DNA of 64,000 nucleotides from Sulfidibacter corallicola (GCF_017498545.1 NZ_CP071793.1:9666256-9730255); one strand, 5' to 3'; shown: positions 19,125-28,307, numbered from the stretch's first letter. The notes: a model not told the origin generated them from the letters alone. Translations and numbers: made by a program.

Positions 19125-20660
19125 GTGAGAATTCCGTGTCTGCTTTTGCTGCTGCAAACCTGCACCCTGTTCGCCTATCAAACCGACCTGGCCTTTCCCT
19201 GGGCCACCCACAACGAAGACTTTCCGTCTCAAATCACGATCAACAATCCCCACAATCTCGGCGCGCGGGTCACGCTCACCCTGACCCGTGCGGGCGAAAC
19301 CACCGAAACCCACCGTGTCGAATTGATCCTCAACCCGTTCGACCAACAGGCCTTCACCATCGACACCCTGTTCCCCGACCTGGCCTCGGGCACCGGTTTC
19401 AACGTGCGTCTCGCCAGCTCGGCCGACGACCTGCGCGCCAGCGTGACCGTTTGGGCCACCAGCACCGCAACGAGAGCCTCGCCCGCCCAGACCAATGCCC
19501 AGCCCATGAACCAGGCCGCGCCGATCCTCCTGTTCAACAACCTGCCCCGCAATGAAACCGGCTTCGCGGCGCCCGTGGTCATGAACACCGGCGACACGCC
19601 GGCCGAGGTTCGCTTCTACGCCTACCAGTTCGGCAGTCGCGGCGAGCCCGTGACCCGAACCGTGGCGGCCGGTACGTCCCACGCCGAAACCATGGGCGAC
19701 CTCTTTCCCGAAAGCGCCGGTCCCTACTACGTGGTAGCCGAAAGCGATCAGCCGCTCCTGGGCGCCAGCTTCGTCTTCAACGAATTGCGCGAACCGGCGC
19801 TGGCCCATGCGATGCCGCTCGACCAGCTTCCCGCGGTTCGCAATGGCTCGGAGGTCTCGACGCTGGCGTCCGATCAGGGCTTCGTGGACGCCATCACCGT
19901 CGATGGCGAGGGCAACCTGTACGTCTCCGACTTCTTCGGCGGTGGTGACTTCAACGACATCCGCGGCACCAGGGTGCTCAAGGTCAGCCCCGAAGGTGAC
20001 GTCAGCACCTACGCCGAAGGCTTCGACGGCCCGCTGGGCCAGGCTTGGGATTCCCAGGGCAACCTCTACGTGTCCAACTGGAATGCCGGCGACGTGCGGC
20101 GCGTGACTCCCGCGGGCGAGCTGACCGTGTTCGCCACCGGCTTCAACGGGCCCTCCGGCCTGGCGATCGACGCTCAGGACAACCTCTTCGTGGCCAACTA
20201 CCTCGACGGCCAGACGATTCATCGCGTCACCCCGGCCGGCGAGGTTTCGGTGTTCGTACAGGATGCCGCGCTGAACGGCCCGGTGGGCATCGTCTTCGAC
20301 GAAGCGGGTACCTTGTACGTGGCCAATTACAACGACGGCAAGATCTTCAGCCTCTCGCCCGAGGGAGCCATGAGCCTGATCGCCCAAATCCGAGGACCCA
20401 ACTTCTTCACCATCGGGTACTTGACCTATGCCGGCGGGCATCTCTACGCCACGGCCATCGGTGAGGGCAAGATCTACAAGGTGAGCCTGGACGGCGACGT
20501 CAGCGTCTTGGCCGGCACGGGTGGATTCGACCTGGTCGACGGTCCCGCCGCCGACGCGGTGTTCGCCAACCCCAACGGCATCACCGCCGCTGCGGACGGG
20601 TCGCGGCTGTACATGACCTCGTTCGCCGGTCGCGTGGTGCGCGTCATCACCCTTCCCTGA
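19125..20660 (+). CDS. secreted NHL/SMP-30-type beta-propeller protein
   Basis: A 511-residue exported protein. A Sec signal (RIPCLLLLLQTCTLFAYQ) is followed by an N-terminal Ig-like domain (about 20-235) and a six-bladed propeller (about 245-511). The propeller is marked by repeated units of the form DGEGNLYVSD, SQGNLYVSNW, AQDNLFVANY and EAGTLYVANY, each spaced by about 45 residues and followed by RVTPAGE or KVSPEGD. Such propellers bind ligands or act as lactonase-type hydrolases; no metal-site residues were assigned, so a scaffold or adhesion role is as likely. The start GTG 19125 is chosen because GAGG is 7 bases upstream; GTG 19119 is the alternative. It follows the effector gene by 249 bases. 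Confidence 0.8.
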   Translation: MRIPCLLLLLQTCTLFAYQTDLAFPWATHNEDFPSQITINNPHNLGARVTLTLTRAGETTETHRVELILNPFDQQAFTIDTLFPDLASGTGFNVRLASSADDLRASVTVWATSTATRASPAQTNAQPMNQAAPILLFNNLPRNETGFAAPVVMNTGDTPAEVRFYAYQFGSRGEPVTRTVAAGTSHAETMGDLFPESAGPYYVVAESDQPLLGASFVFNELREPALAHAMPLDQLPAVRNGSEVSTLASDQGFVDAITVDGEGNLYVSDFFGGGDFNDIRGTRVLKVSPEGDVSTYAEGFDGPLGQAWDSQGNLYVSNWNAGDVRRVTPAGELTVFATGFNGPSGLAIDAQDNLFVANYLDGQTIHRVTPAGEVSVFVQDAALNGPVGIVFDEAGTLYVANYNDGKIFSLSPEGAMSLIAQIRGPNFFTIGYLTYAGGHLYATAIGEGKIYKVSLDGDVSVLAGTGGFDLVDGPAADAVFANPNGITAAADGSRLYMTSFAGRVVRVITLP

Positions 20661-20821
20661 TCGCGGACTTCCGACCTCGGCCGGGCCCTCCTCCCCACGG
20701 AGCCGCTGCGCGAGCCGAGGGCCGGATTGCCGATGTGCCGGACCATCGGCACACCGGCTACCGGGTTTCAGGTTGGAAACCAATCGAAGCGATTCGCTCG
20801 GGAGTTCCCGCATTCACGAAA

Positions 20822-21308
20822 GAGGCGTCGTCGCAGTAGGTTGGCCCGCTGGGCCGACACTTCGAAGCAATCCAAGCAACGGCAATCATTTGTGCCAAAG
20901 AGCGAAGCCCTAATTCCCCCTCGCTACCCCAATCGAAAGCCGTGATGTCCAAAGTTCCCACATCGTGGGAGAGGCGTCGTCGCAGTAGGTTGGCCCGCTG
21001 GGCCGACACTTCGAAGCAATCCAAGCTACGGCAATCATTTGTGCCAAAGAGCGAAGCCCTAAATCCCCCTCGCTACCCCAATCGAAAGCCGTGAAGTCCA
21101 AAGTTCCCACATCGTGGGAGAGGCGTTAGGCCTGAGGGTTGGCCCGCTGGGCCGACACTTCGAAGCAATCCAAGCTACGGCAATCATTTGTGCCAAAGAG
21201 CGAAGCCCTAAATCCCCCTCGCTACCCCAATCGAAAGCCGTGAAGTCCAAAGTTCCCACATCGTGGGAGAGGCGTTAGGCCTGCAGGTTGGCCCGCTGGG
21301 CCGACATG
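20822..21308. repeat. 149-bp tandem repeat, three full copies plus a partial
   Basis: Units begin with GAGGCGT at 20822, 20971, 21120 and 21269, exactly 149 bases apart, and are nearly identical. Each unit carries the hairpin core GGTTGGCCCGCTGGGCCGAC, then CACTTCGAAGCAATCCAAGC, GCAATCATTTGTGCCAAAGA, CTCGCTACCCCAATCGAAAG and AAGTTCCCACATCGTGGGA. The last one is itself a TCCCAC/GTGGGA palindrome. In copies three and four the segment after GAGGCGT changes from CGTCGCAG to TAGGCCTG. No sensible reading frame crosses the units, so this is a non-coding array built from the dispersed family. Confidence 0.95.
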
Positions 21309-21559
21309 TCGAAGCCGCTCCTTTCGGAGAACCTGTTTTCTCTAGAGAGGCGTGGTGCCAGGTAGGTTCAGCGGCCCACTGGGCCACCATTCATGACGCA
21401 ATCCCCGAATATCTGACTCTTCAGGTTATTAACTCTATCTTCGATTTTTACAGAGTTCACTTCATGAGAGCCATGAACAAGCCACCTGGGGGCCTAGCTT
21501 GATTTCGAGAACGAAACGACGTGAAGCGAGAAAGCATGGTGTTCCAGTCTTCCGAAGAG

Positions 21560-21870
21560 GGGCGTCGTGCGGTGCCCTACAGGCCGCGCCATACCGGCCG
21601 TACCCACAACATATTACGAAGCTCCTCTTTGCACTTATCCGAACAGCCCAATAATGTGCTTCGCTCTTTTCCCGTTCGATCTTGCGAAGCCTGGACCACT
21701 TCGAAGTGTCGGCCCAGCGGGCCAACCTACTGCAGCGCCGATCCTCAAAACATGCGGGAACTCCCCGCATGGATCACTTCGAAAAGTACATCCAGCGGGC
21801 TTACCGCCCTGCACGACGAATCTTTGGACATTCGGGCACTCCAATCGAATTTGATTCACATGAGCCACCG
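21560..21870. repeat. dispersed GC-hairpin repeat, copy 4, similar to copy 1
   Basis: It reads CATACCGGCCGTACCCACAA at its left, then CGATCTTGCGAAGCCTGGAC, the core ACTTCGAAGTGTCGGCCCAG with GCGGGCCAACCTACTG, CATGCGGGAACTCCC and ATGGATCACTTCGAAAAGTA. Order and spacing match 5453-5750. The rest of the gap, 21309-21559 and 21871-22087, shows no gene. Confidence 0.8.
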
Positions 21871-22087
21871 ACAGGCGGGCGGCTCGTCCCTTTGCCACGC
21901 AGCGTGAAGGTGAACTTGGGGTATGATGCAGCGACAAACGCGTCGTCAACCACAGCCCATCGCCCCGCAGGCGGGTCCGCGTGGGCCACGCCTTTCCGTC
22001 GCGAGCACCCAGTCCCGGCAGTCGGGTCCAAAGCGATCGAATCCAACCAGGCGGCGCCGTTTTCGGTAGCCTCATCGAGGCGTCCAG

Positions 22088-23305
22088 GTGCCGCGTTCCC
22101 ATCGGAAAACGGGCTTGGCAATCCTACGAGGTCTCAGTTTGGCATCCTATCGCGAACAACCGAGCGGCCAAGTGGCCCCGATCTCGCCCAAATGGCAGGC
22201 GATTCTCTATGCCTCCGTGCTGGTGTTCTGGACCATGGTTTGCGGCCTGGTGGCCAGTAACGGATACCTACGCCGCAATCCTCAGCTCGAGCGCACCTGG
22301 ACCTGGTACTTCATCGACCAGATCGGCTTCTACATGCCGTTTCTCGTGGTCACGATCTTCATCTTCCTGCTGGCCCAGTATCAACAGCGGCACCGGGCCC
22401 CGTTGAAGCACATGATCCTCGCCAACCTGATGGCCAGCCTGGCGTGGATGGCGGTCTACGGGTTTTACGCGATCTGGTGGTTCCTCTGGCATCGTGGCCT
22501 GGCGATGGACCAGTTCTGGGACTATTTCGCCATCATGCACGGCATCAATTCGCTGTTCGACTACGCCATCTACTGGTTCATCGCCACCGCCGTCTACGCC
22601 GGGGTGCTGTACCGGGAGTCGCGGATTCGCGAGCGCGATGCCGCCGAGCTAAGCCTGCGCACCTCGCAACTGGAGGGCATGCTGACCAAGAGTCAGTTGG
22701 AAGCGCTCAAGGCCCAACTCCATCCGCATTTCCTGTTCAACACGCTCAACTCGATTTCCTCGTTCTTCCGGACCGGCGAGAACGAACAAGGCCTGGCCCT
22801 GCTGGTCAAATTCTCCGATCTCCTGCGGTCGTTGCTCACCCAGGGATCGGATCAATGGATCACGCTCAGGCAGGAGTTGGCCTTCATCGACCTCTATCTC
22901 GACATCGAAGCGGTTCGCTTCGAGGACCGGTTGGTCATCGGGCGCGACATCGACCCGGGCTCCCTGGACCTGATGGTGCCTTCGATGATCCTGCAACCCT
23001 TGGTCGAGAACGCCATCCGGCACGGCGTGTCCCAAAGCCTGGTGCGGGCCGAATTGATCCTGGAGACCCGGATCCACGAAGGGCGGCTCGACATCTCGGT
23101 ACGCAACGACGGTCCCCAACTGAGCGATCCGCAAACAGTCGTCGATCCCGAGGAAGGCGGGATCGGCCTGCGCAACACCCTGATGCGCCTGGACACGATC
23201 TACGGCGGTGCGGCCCGACTGGACCTGACCAACTGGGATCGGCGGGGCGTGGTGGCCCGCTTGAGCCTGCCCGTCGAGACTTCCGCCCGAGGAGCCCCGC
23301 AATGA
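22088..23305 (+). CDS. LytS-type sensor histidine kinase
   Basis: A 405-residue inner-membrane kinase. About four transmembrane segments lie between residues 35 and 175 (for example QIGFYMPFLVVTIFIFLLA). A short coiled coil precedes the His_kinase domain LKAQLHPHFLFNTLNSISSF, whose first His is the phosphorylation site, and an ATPase domain with LQPLVENAIRHGV and EGGIGLRNTLMRL follows. It pairs with the LytTR regulator whose start overlaps its stop by four bases (ATGA). The start is GTG 22088 with GAGG at 7 bases; TTG 22139, also with GAGG at 7 bases, is an equally good start that drops 17 residues. The signal is unknown. Confidence 0.93.
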   Translation: MPRSHRKTGLAILRGLSLASYREQPSGQVAPISPKWQAILYASVLVFWTMVCGLVASNGYLRRNPQLERTWTWYFIDQIGFYMPFLVVTIFIFLLAQYQQRHRAPLKHMILANLMASLAWMAVYGFYAIWWFLWHRGLAMDQFWDYFAIMHGINSLFDYAIYWFIATAVYAGVLYRESRIRERDAAELSLRTSQLEGMLTKSQLEALKAQLHPHFLFNTLNSISSFFRTGENEQGLALLVKFSDLLRSLLTQGSDQWITLRQELAFIDLYLDIEAVRFEDRLVIGRDIDPGSLDLMVPSMILQPLVENAIRHGVSQSLVRAELILETRIHEGRLDISVRNDGPQLSDPQTVVDPEEGGIGLRNTLMRLDTIYGGAARLDLTNWDRRGVVARLSLPVETSARGAPQ

Positions 23306-24108
23306 CGAAAACCATCCGCACGATCATCGTCGACGACGAGTTGCCGGCCCGGCGCAACCTGCAGCACGTGCTCGGCAAGGAGCCCGACATCGAGTTGATC
23401 GCGAGCTGCGCCAACGGATTCGAGGCCCTGGAGGCGATCGACCGCCACGCACTCGACCTGATGTTCCTCGACGTGCAGATGCCGCAAATGACCGGTTTCG
23501 AAGTGATGCGCCGCATTCCGGACGATCGCCTGCCGGTCACGATCTTCGTGACCGCCTTCGACGCGTTCGCAATTCAGGCTTTCGAAGTGAACGCCATCGA
23601 TTACCTGCTGAAACCCTTCGACGACGCGCGCTTTCAAAAAGCCGTGGCACGGGCCCGTGCCCGGATTCGCGACCAACGCGAGCGCGAGAATTTGCGGCTC
23701 ATGCGCCGGCTCCTCGACCAAATCGAATCCGAACAGCCGGCACGGCCCACCCCCCAACCGAGCGAACCCCCCGAAACCCATCTGACCCGATTGATGGTCA
23801 AGGCCTCCGATCGATTCTTTTTCCTGCCGGTGGCCCACATCGATTGGCTGGCCTCGGCCGGCAATTACGTGGAAGTGCACAGCGGCGACAAGACATACCT
23901 GGTGCGCGGAACCCTGACCCATTTCGCGAACCGGCTGGACCGGCGATTCGTGCGGATCAGCCGCACCAACATCATCAACACGGAGCGGGCCCTGGGATTC
24001 GAACCACACTTTCACGGCGAGTACATGGCCCTGATGCCGGACGGCGCCAAGCTACTGATGAGCCGAAAGTTCCGCGGCAACTGGGGCGGTTTGTTCGAAA
24101 GGGCTTGA
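23302..24108 (+). CDS. LytTR-family response regulator
   Basis: A 268-residue partner of the LytS-type kinase. Receiver residues are Asp11/Asp12 (IIVDDE) and phosphoacceptor Asp57 in LMFLDVQMPQ, with Lys in YLLKPFDDARF. After a Pro/Glu linker (about 140-160) the LytTR DNA-binding domain runs from LMVKASDRFFFLPV to the end, with IDWLASAGNYVEVHS and RFVRISRTNIIN. It would bind direct repeats upstream of its targets. GAGGAG precedes the ATG. Confidence 0.95.
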   Translation: MTKTIRTIIVDDELPARRNLQHVLGKEPDIELIASCANGFEALEAIDRHALDLMFLDVQMPQMTGFEVMRRIPDDRLPVTIFVTAFDAFAIQAFEVNAIDYLLKPFDDARFQKAVARARARIRDQRERENLRLMRRLLDQIESEQPARPTPQPSEPPETHLTRLMVKASDRFFFLPVAHIDWLASAGNYVEVHSGDKTYLVRGTLTHFANRLDRRFVRISRTNIINTERALGFEPHFHGEYMALMPDGAKLLMSRKFRGNWGGLFERA

Positions 24109-24199
24109 GGGCCGATAAGGCGGAGCACCACGGGCGGAAGGACGATCTTGGGATCGCGTCACCCGACGGCCCGGACGGCTTGTCCGGACGACGGAGCGA

Positions 24200-24228
24200 G
24201 AATGCGCCGCAACGTGCGCGGCGCATTC
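24200..24228. terminator. bidirectional hairpin between convergent genes
   Basis: GAATGCGCCGC pairs perfectly with GCGGCGCATTC. There is no T-run on either side, so it is either a weak terminator or a barrier between the LytTR gene and the xylosidase gene. Confidence 0.5.
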
Positions 24229-24241
24229 CCCAAGCCAAGCC

Positions 24242-25849
24242 TTACCTGCCGTTTCTCGGCAGCTCGCGGTATTCGAACCAATCGAAGTCGGCGTGCAGCC
24301 GCATGCCCGTCAGGTCCTGACAGCACAGGCCCACGAAGGCCCCCGTAAAGGCCGGCCGGTAGCGATTCTTCTCGTCACATACGTAGTCGTCCGAAAGGAT
24401 ACTGCCGTCCAGCACGGGCCCGATCGGCAACAGGGCTTCCATCGAGTACCCGTAATAGAACCGCAACGCGGCACCGTCGTAGTCGACCTTCATGAAGACC
24501 GGGCCGTTCTCGGGAAACAAAACGCCTTCAGGGACGGGCTCCGTCATCCGGTAGTTGTCGGAGGTGATCACGTTGACGATGCGCCGCCCCTGGTCATCGG
24601 CGGTCACGTACAGGTAGTGGTAGTTGTAACTGTTGTAGTAGCAGACCAGGCCGGCCATTTGCTGATAGCTCTGGGGCGAGAATTCCAACGCGCAGGAGGC
24701 CTGAATGTGGTGCTCGGTCACGCGACGGGCCACCAGGCTTTGATAGTGGTGGGAGTTCAGCGACTCGCGACCGAACAGGCGCAGGAAGCCCGGCCGTTGG
24801 CGCAGCGACAGCCAATCCTCCGCGACCGGAATGCGCAGCGATTGCCAGGTGGGGTCGAGCGACAATCGATCGAAATCGTCGCGCGCTGGACGGGGCGCGG
24901 GCGCCGGTGCGACCTCGTGCGACACCTCCACGCGTTCGCGGGGCATGCGGCCGCCACAGGACAGGCGCGGCCACCCGTCCTCGTCCCATTGGAAACGGTC
25001 GATGGCCGTCTCGCGACCGGTGATGCAGCGACCCCGTGTGGTCAAGGGCCGGCCCGTCAGAAAGGCCACGTACCAATCCCCCCCGGGCGTCTCCACGAAA
25101 CTGCCGTGCCCGGTTTTCTGAAGCGGATGTTCGGGATCTTCGGCACAACTCACCATCGGGTTGTCGGGATGAACTTCGTAGGCTCCGGTGATGGTTCGTG
25201 ACCGGGCGACCGTGATCGCGTGGTTGTACTCGGTGCCGCCCTCGGCCATCACCAGGTAGTAGTAACCCTGTCGTTTGTACAGGTGCGGACCCTCGGTGCA
25301 GCCCAATTCGGTATTGCCGAAGATGTGGCTCACCGGCCCCACCAGGCGCTTGGCTTCGGGATCGTACTCCTGCAGCACGATCCCACCGAAAAATTTGCCG
25401 CCGCGGTGGTCCATGATCATGTTCAGCACCCATTTGCGGCCGTCATCGTCGTGGAAGAGCGAGGGATCGAAGCCGCTGGCGTTGAGAAAGATCGGATCCG
25501 ACCAGGGCCCGGTGACCGAGCGGCTGGTAACCATGAAGTTGGGCGTGTCTTTCCAGGGCCCGTCGAAGGTGCGCACATTGGTGTAGACCAGGTAGAAGGT
25601 ACCGTTGTCGTAGGAAAGGCAAGGCGCCCAAACACCGCACGAATCGGGCACCCCCAGCATATCGAGCTGCGAAACCCGATCCAGAGGCCGAGCCACCAGG
25701 CTCCAGTGGGCCAAATCGCGAGAGTGATGAATTTGAATGCCGGGGAACCATTCGAAGGTGGAAGTGGCGATGTAGTAATCGTGGTCGACCCGAAGAATAC
25801 TGGGATCGGGTTGGAATCCACGCAAAATCGGATTTTGAATACTATTCAT
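24242..25849 (-). CDS. xynB: glycoside hydrolase family 43 beta-xylosidase
   Basis: A 535-residue enzyme, cytosolic since no signal peptide is seen, that would release xylose from xylo-oligosaccharides. The N-terminal five-bladed propeller carries the GH43 residues Asp15 (FQPDPSIL, base), Asp128 (SGFDPSLF, pKa modulator) and Glu186 (GCTEGPHLY, acid). These are the positions expected of the XynB subfamily. The C-terminal beta-sandwich (about 340-535, ending RLHADFDWFEYREL) is the usual GH43_C2 module. ATG 25849 has AGGA 8 bases upstream. It is divergent from the aldose epimerase, with a LacI-type operator between them at 26034. Some homologues also take arabinofuranosides. Confidence 0.9.
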   Translation of the reverse strand: MNSIQNPILRGFQPDPSILRVDHDYYIATSTFEWFPGIQIHHSRDLAHWSLVARPLDRVSQLDMLGVPDSCGVWAPCLSYDNGTFYLVYTNVRTFDGPWKDTPNFMVTSRSVTGPWSDPIFLNASGFDPSLFHDDDGRKWVLNMIMDHRGGKFFGGIVLQEYDPEAKRLVGPVSHIFGNTELGCTEGPHLYKRQGYYYLVMAEGGTEYNHAITVARSRTITGAYEVHPDNPMVSCAEDPEHPLQKTGHGSFVETPGGDWYVAFLTGRPLTTRGRCITGRETAIDRFQWDEDGWPRLSCGGRMPRERVEVSHEVAPAPAPRPARDDFDRLSLDPTWQSLRIPVAEDWLSLRQRPGFLRLFGRESLNSHHYQSLVARRVTEHHIQASCALEFSPQSYQQMAGLVCYYNSYNYHYLYVTADDQGRRIVNVITSDNYRMTEPVPEGVLFPENGPVFMKVDYDGAALRFYYGYSMEALLPIGPVLDGSILSDDYVCDEKNRYRPAFTGAFVGLCCQDLTGMRLHADFDWFEYRELPRNGR

Positions 25850-26284
25850 GAAGCATGTCCTGTCAGTGATTCGATGTTAACACGCACCCAAGCGGCGTGG
25901 TTCAGGCCCCTTTCGATCGTCCATGGGTGGAAAGAAACGGGCCGTCACATTGATGGAAGAGCGTTGGCGGAAGCCCCCACGAGCGGGGCGGGAAAGAGAG
26001 CCAAGCGAAGGGAAACGCTTGACAACACCACAATGTTAGCGCAAACATGAATTCAGGACCACCCTCTTTCACGCGGCCGACCTCCGCGCTCCGCCGCGCC
26101 GACCAACGCGTCCAGGTTAGGTTTTGGCCGGCCCATGCGTCCTCTACGCCAGGGACCTCCGAAACCGCAATAGGCCGTGTCGCTTTCGTTCACCCGGTCC
26201 CGCACCTTGCGCGCGATTCGAATGCCCCGGTATCATCGCATTTCCCATCGCGATTTCGCTCTACCACCGATCTTGGGAGTTATC
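25850..26284. other. divergent control region of xynB and the aldose epimerase gene
   Basis: This 435-base region holds an operator at 26034-26047 and, just upstream on the plus strand, TTGACA at 26019-26024. No -10 element of good quality could be assigned for either direction. No gene was recognised within it. Confidence 0.5.
26034..26047. promoter_or_regulatory. operator for the LacI-type pentose regulator, site 1
   Basis: TGTTAGCGCAAACA differs by one base from the perfect palindrome TGTTAGCGCTAACA found upstream of the TonB receptor gene. It lies between xynB and the aldose epimerase gene. Confidence 0.75.
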
Positions 26285-27064
26285 ATGGAACATTTGACAT
26301 CCGGAGACGCCACGCTCGCCATCGATCCTTCACACGGCGCACGTCTCACCTCACTCTCCATCGCAGGGCTGGAACTTCTGGTCCCCCCCACGGCCAACAC
26401 CTTTCACTGGGGGTGTTATCCCATGGCCCCTTGGGCCGGGCGCATCCGCTACGGCCGCTTCGAATTCGACGGCCGCGACTACCAACTCCCCCTCACCATG
26501 CCACCCCACGCCATTCACGGCACCACCTACAACCGCCCCTGGCGCAGGTACAACGGGGCCGCCTCCTTCGACATCGACCTGGGTCCCGACTGGCCCTTTC
26601 CCGGCCGCGCCGTTCAGCACTTCCGCCTGGGGCCCAACCGTTTGGATCTGACCATGGAGATCCACAGCGACAGCGAGCCCTTCCCCGCATCCGCCGGTTG
26701 GCACCCTTGGTTTCAACGCCAATTGGGTCGCGGCGAACCGGCGCAACTGTCCATTCAGGCCGATTCCATGTACGCCCGTGACGAGCACCACATGGCCACC
26801 GATCGCCTGATTCCGCCGCCGCCGGGTCCTTGGGACGATTGCTTCGTGGGGGTGCGCCAGCCCGTGGAAATCCTCTGGCCGGGCGCCTTGCGACTGTGCA
26901 TGGAGGCCGACGTCCAGCATTGGGTCGTCTACAACGAGCCCGAGCATGCGTTCTGTGTGGAGCCTCAATCGGCACCCCCGGACGCCCTCAACATCGAACC
27001 GCGACTGGTTACACCGGAAGCGCCGTTGACCCTGAACGCATCGCTACACTGGGAGATCCTGTGA
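26285..27064 (+). CDS. aldose 1-epimerase family protein
   Basis: A 259-residue galactose-mutarotase-like enzyme that would interconvert alpha and beta anomers of a sugar, here probably xylose released by the neighbouring xylosidase. Landmarks are GCYPMAPWAGRIRYGRF, HAIHGTTYNRPW with the substrate His, SAGWHPWFQRQL with the catalytic-type His, and NEPEHAFCVEPQS with the C-terminal Glu. It is shorter than GalM (about 340) and fits the DUF4432/YeaD-like short branch. ATG 26285 follows GGGAG by about 5 bases. No signal peptide. Confidence 0.8.
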   Translation: MEHLTSGDATLAIDPSHGARLTSLSIAGLELLVPPTANTFHWGCYPMAPWAGRIRYGRFEFDGRDYQLPLTMPPHAIHGTTYNRPWRRYNGAASFDIDLGPDWPFPGRAVQHFRLGPNRLDLTMEIHSDSEPFPASAGWHPWFQRQLGRGEPAQLSIQADSMYARDEHHMATDRLIPPPPGPWDDCFVGVRQPVEILWPGALRLCMEADVQHWVVYNEPEHAFCVEPQSAPPDALNIEPRLVTPEAPLTLNASLHWEIL

Positions 27065-27197
27065 GGCACCATCGGGCGGCCCATCCCTCGGCCGCCGAAA
27101 TGGGCGGATGGCGACGGCGCCGCGAAGGCGCTTCGTAGCCCCGCTTGCGGTATCCTGGGATGCGTATTGTCTGTGGTCGAACGGATGTCTGGATAAT

Positions 27198-27298
27198 TTC
27201 CCTTCGCGGTTCACCGATGGCCTGGATCGTCTTCCTTCGCGGTTCACCGCATGCCTGGATTGTCTTCCCTTCGCGGTTCACCGCACGCCTGGACTGTC
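27198..27298 (+). repeat. three tandem copies of a 33-34-bp unit
   Basis: Units start at 27198, 27232 and 27265, each with CCTTCGCGGTTCACCG followed by GCCTGGAT or GCCTGGAC and TGTC or CGTC. They directly abut the left arm of the inverted-repeat element that follows. Confidence 0.85.
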
Positions 27299-27307
27299 TC
27301 CGCTCGC

Positions 27308-27737
27308 GGCCAATCCTGAAGGGATGGCCAAACCCATGCTCGGACCACCATTTGATTAAAACGCGGACCGCAGGTCCGCTACCAGCAGGCACCCCGGAGG
27401 GGTGACACAGTACAGCGAAGGGTTAAGGAGGCAGCGCCGACGCAACCCTGGTTCTCGGGAGTTCCCGTGCTCCAGCCCTGAAGGGGCGGGACTACGAAGC
27501 CCCTCTCCGGAGTTCACACCTACTCCGAGCCCTTTGCGGAGCCGCCCCTTCAGGGCTGGATGCGGGAACCCCTGGCAACCAGGGTTGCGTCGCTGTTCGC
27601 TCCTTAACCGGATCGCCGGACCGCCTTCGCTGTATTGTGTCGTCCCTTCAGGACGCCTGCTGGTGGCGCGCCAGAGGCGCGCGTTTTAATCAAATGGTGG
27701 TCCAAGCGTTCCGCTGGCCATCCCTCCAGGATTGGCC
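27308..27737. repeat. 430-bp imperfect inverted-repeat element, no coding capacity
   Basis: The two arms of about 190-200 bases mirror each other. GGCCAATCCTGAAGGGATGG at 27308 mirrors CCATCCCTCCAGGATTGGCC ending 27737. Within the arms, GGACCACCATTTGATTAAAA mirrors TTTTAATCAAATGGTGGTCC, and CCAGCCCTGAAGGGGCGG mirrors CCGCCCCTTCAGGGCTGG. The centre near 27515 has a further CTCCGGAGT palindrome. No transposase is encoded. The structure would give a very long hairpin RNA or represent a MITE-like element. Confidence 0.85.
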
Positions 27738-27900
27738 CGGGACACCCATCATCCGAGGCCGCCGTTGACCCGCGACATCCACCATCCAGAGCCGCCGTTC
27801 ACGCCCGACAATCATCATCGCGACGTCCATCATCCGACATCATCCGGGACACCCACCATCCAAAGCCGCCGTTCACACCCGCCAACCATCGTCGGGACGC
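27716..27900. repeat. dispersed repeat family B, degenerate tandem copies
   Basis: The segment opens GGCCATCCCTCCAGGATTGG CCCGGGACACCCATCATCC, which recurs almost exactly at 38780-38820. It continues as degenerate units of about 35 bases containing (C/G)ACATCCACCATCC and GCCGCCGTTCAC. It overlaps the right end of the inverted-repeat element. Confidence 0.7.
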
Positions 27901-27953
27901 ACATGGTCCAGGACAGCCATCACCCCACCGCTCACCAAGCGGGAGGTTCAATC

Positions 27954-28012
27954 AAAAAAAGAAAAGGGTCGAGTTCACCACGAATGGATGTGGGGAGACT
28001 GGAACTCGACCC
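27954..28012 (-). terminator. Rho-independent terminator, second in tandem downstream of xylA
   Basis: On the minus strand GGGTCGAGTTC pairs with GAACTCGACCC over a 25-base loop and is followed by TTTTCTTTTTTT. It lies about 235 bases beyond the xylA terminator. It may be a backup terminator or the end of a small RNA transcribed from 28013-28246, where no protein gene was recognised. Confidence 0.65.
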
Positions 28013-28246
28013 TCTCAGAGGGAGAGCACAACCTACGGGATCCGTGACAGCGTCGAACCCCGTAGTGGGAGTCACTCGACGAATCGTTCGTTCGGAAGGC
28101 TGGTGCCGCATTACCGCTACCGCCGCACGGGCCGATCCCACCAAGCAAAGGAAATCGAATATCCGCGGGAAACGATCGTCGAAGAGATGAGAAAGGGAAC
28201 CAATCGGCTCGAGCCGGCGCGAACCTTCCGAACCGAGGCACCGTCG

Positions 28247-28288
28247 AAAAAGCTCGGCCCGGCCCCTCCTCGTGAAAGGGGCCGAGCC
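28247..28288 (-). terminator. Rho-independent terminator of the xylose operon
   Basis: On the minus strand, 20 bases past the xylA stop, GGCTCGGCCCC pairs with GGGGCCGGGCCGAGC and is followed by five T. Confidence 0.85.
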
Positions 28289-28307
28289 GATTCGAAGTGC
28301 CAGGCAA

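Noticed and set aside
11562..20660. A full type III secretion locus
   Set aside because: Only the chaperone and candidate effector are present; no ATPase, export gate, secretin or needle gene was found in the window.
17544..20813. A 1089-codon open frame on the minus strand across the effector 3' half and the NHL gene
   Set aside because: It is antisense to two genes with clear family features, is rich in Gly/Arg/His as expected from GC-rich shadow frames, and has no SD or domain signature.
20822..21308. CRISPR array or repeated small proteins in the 149-bp units
   Set aside because: The whole unit is repeated with no variable spacer, and the 66-codon frames it creates lack start signals and protein-like features.
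22444..23301. N-terminal extension of the LytTR regulator by in-frame sequence inside the kinase gene
   Set aside because: The extension is an Arg/Pro-rich shadow of the kinase, and the regulator has its own ATG with GAGGAG overlapping the kinase stop.
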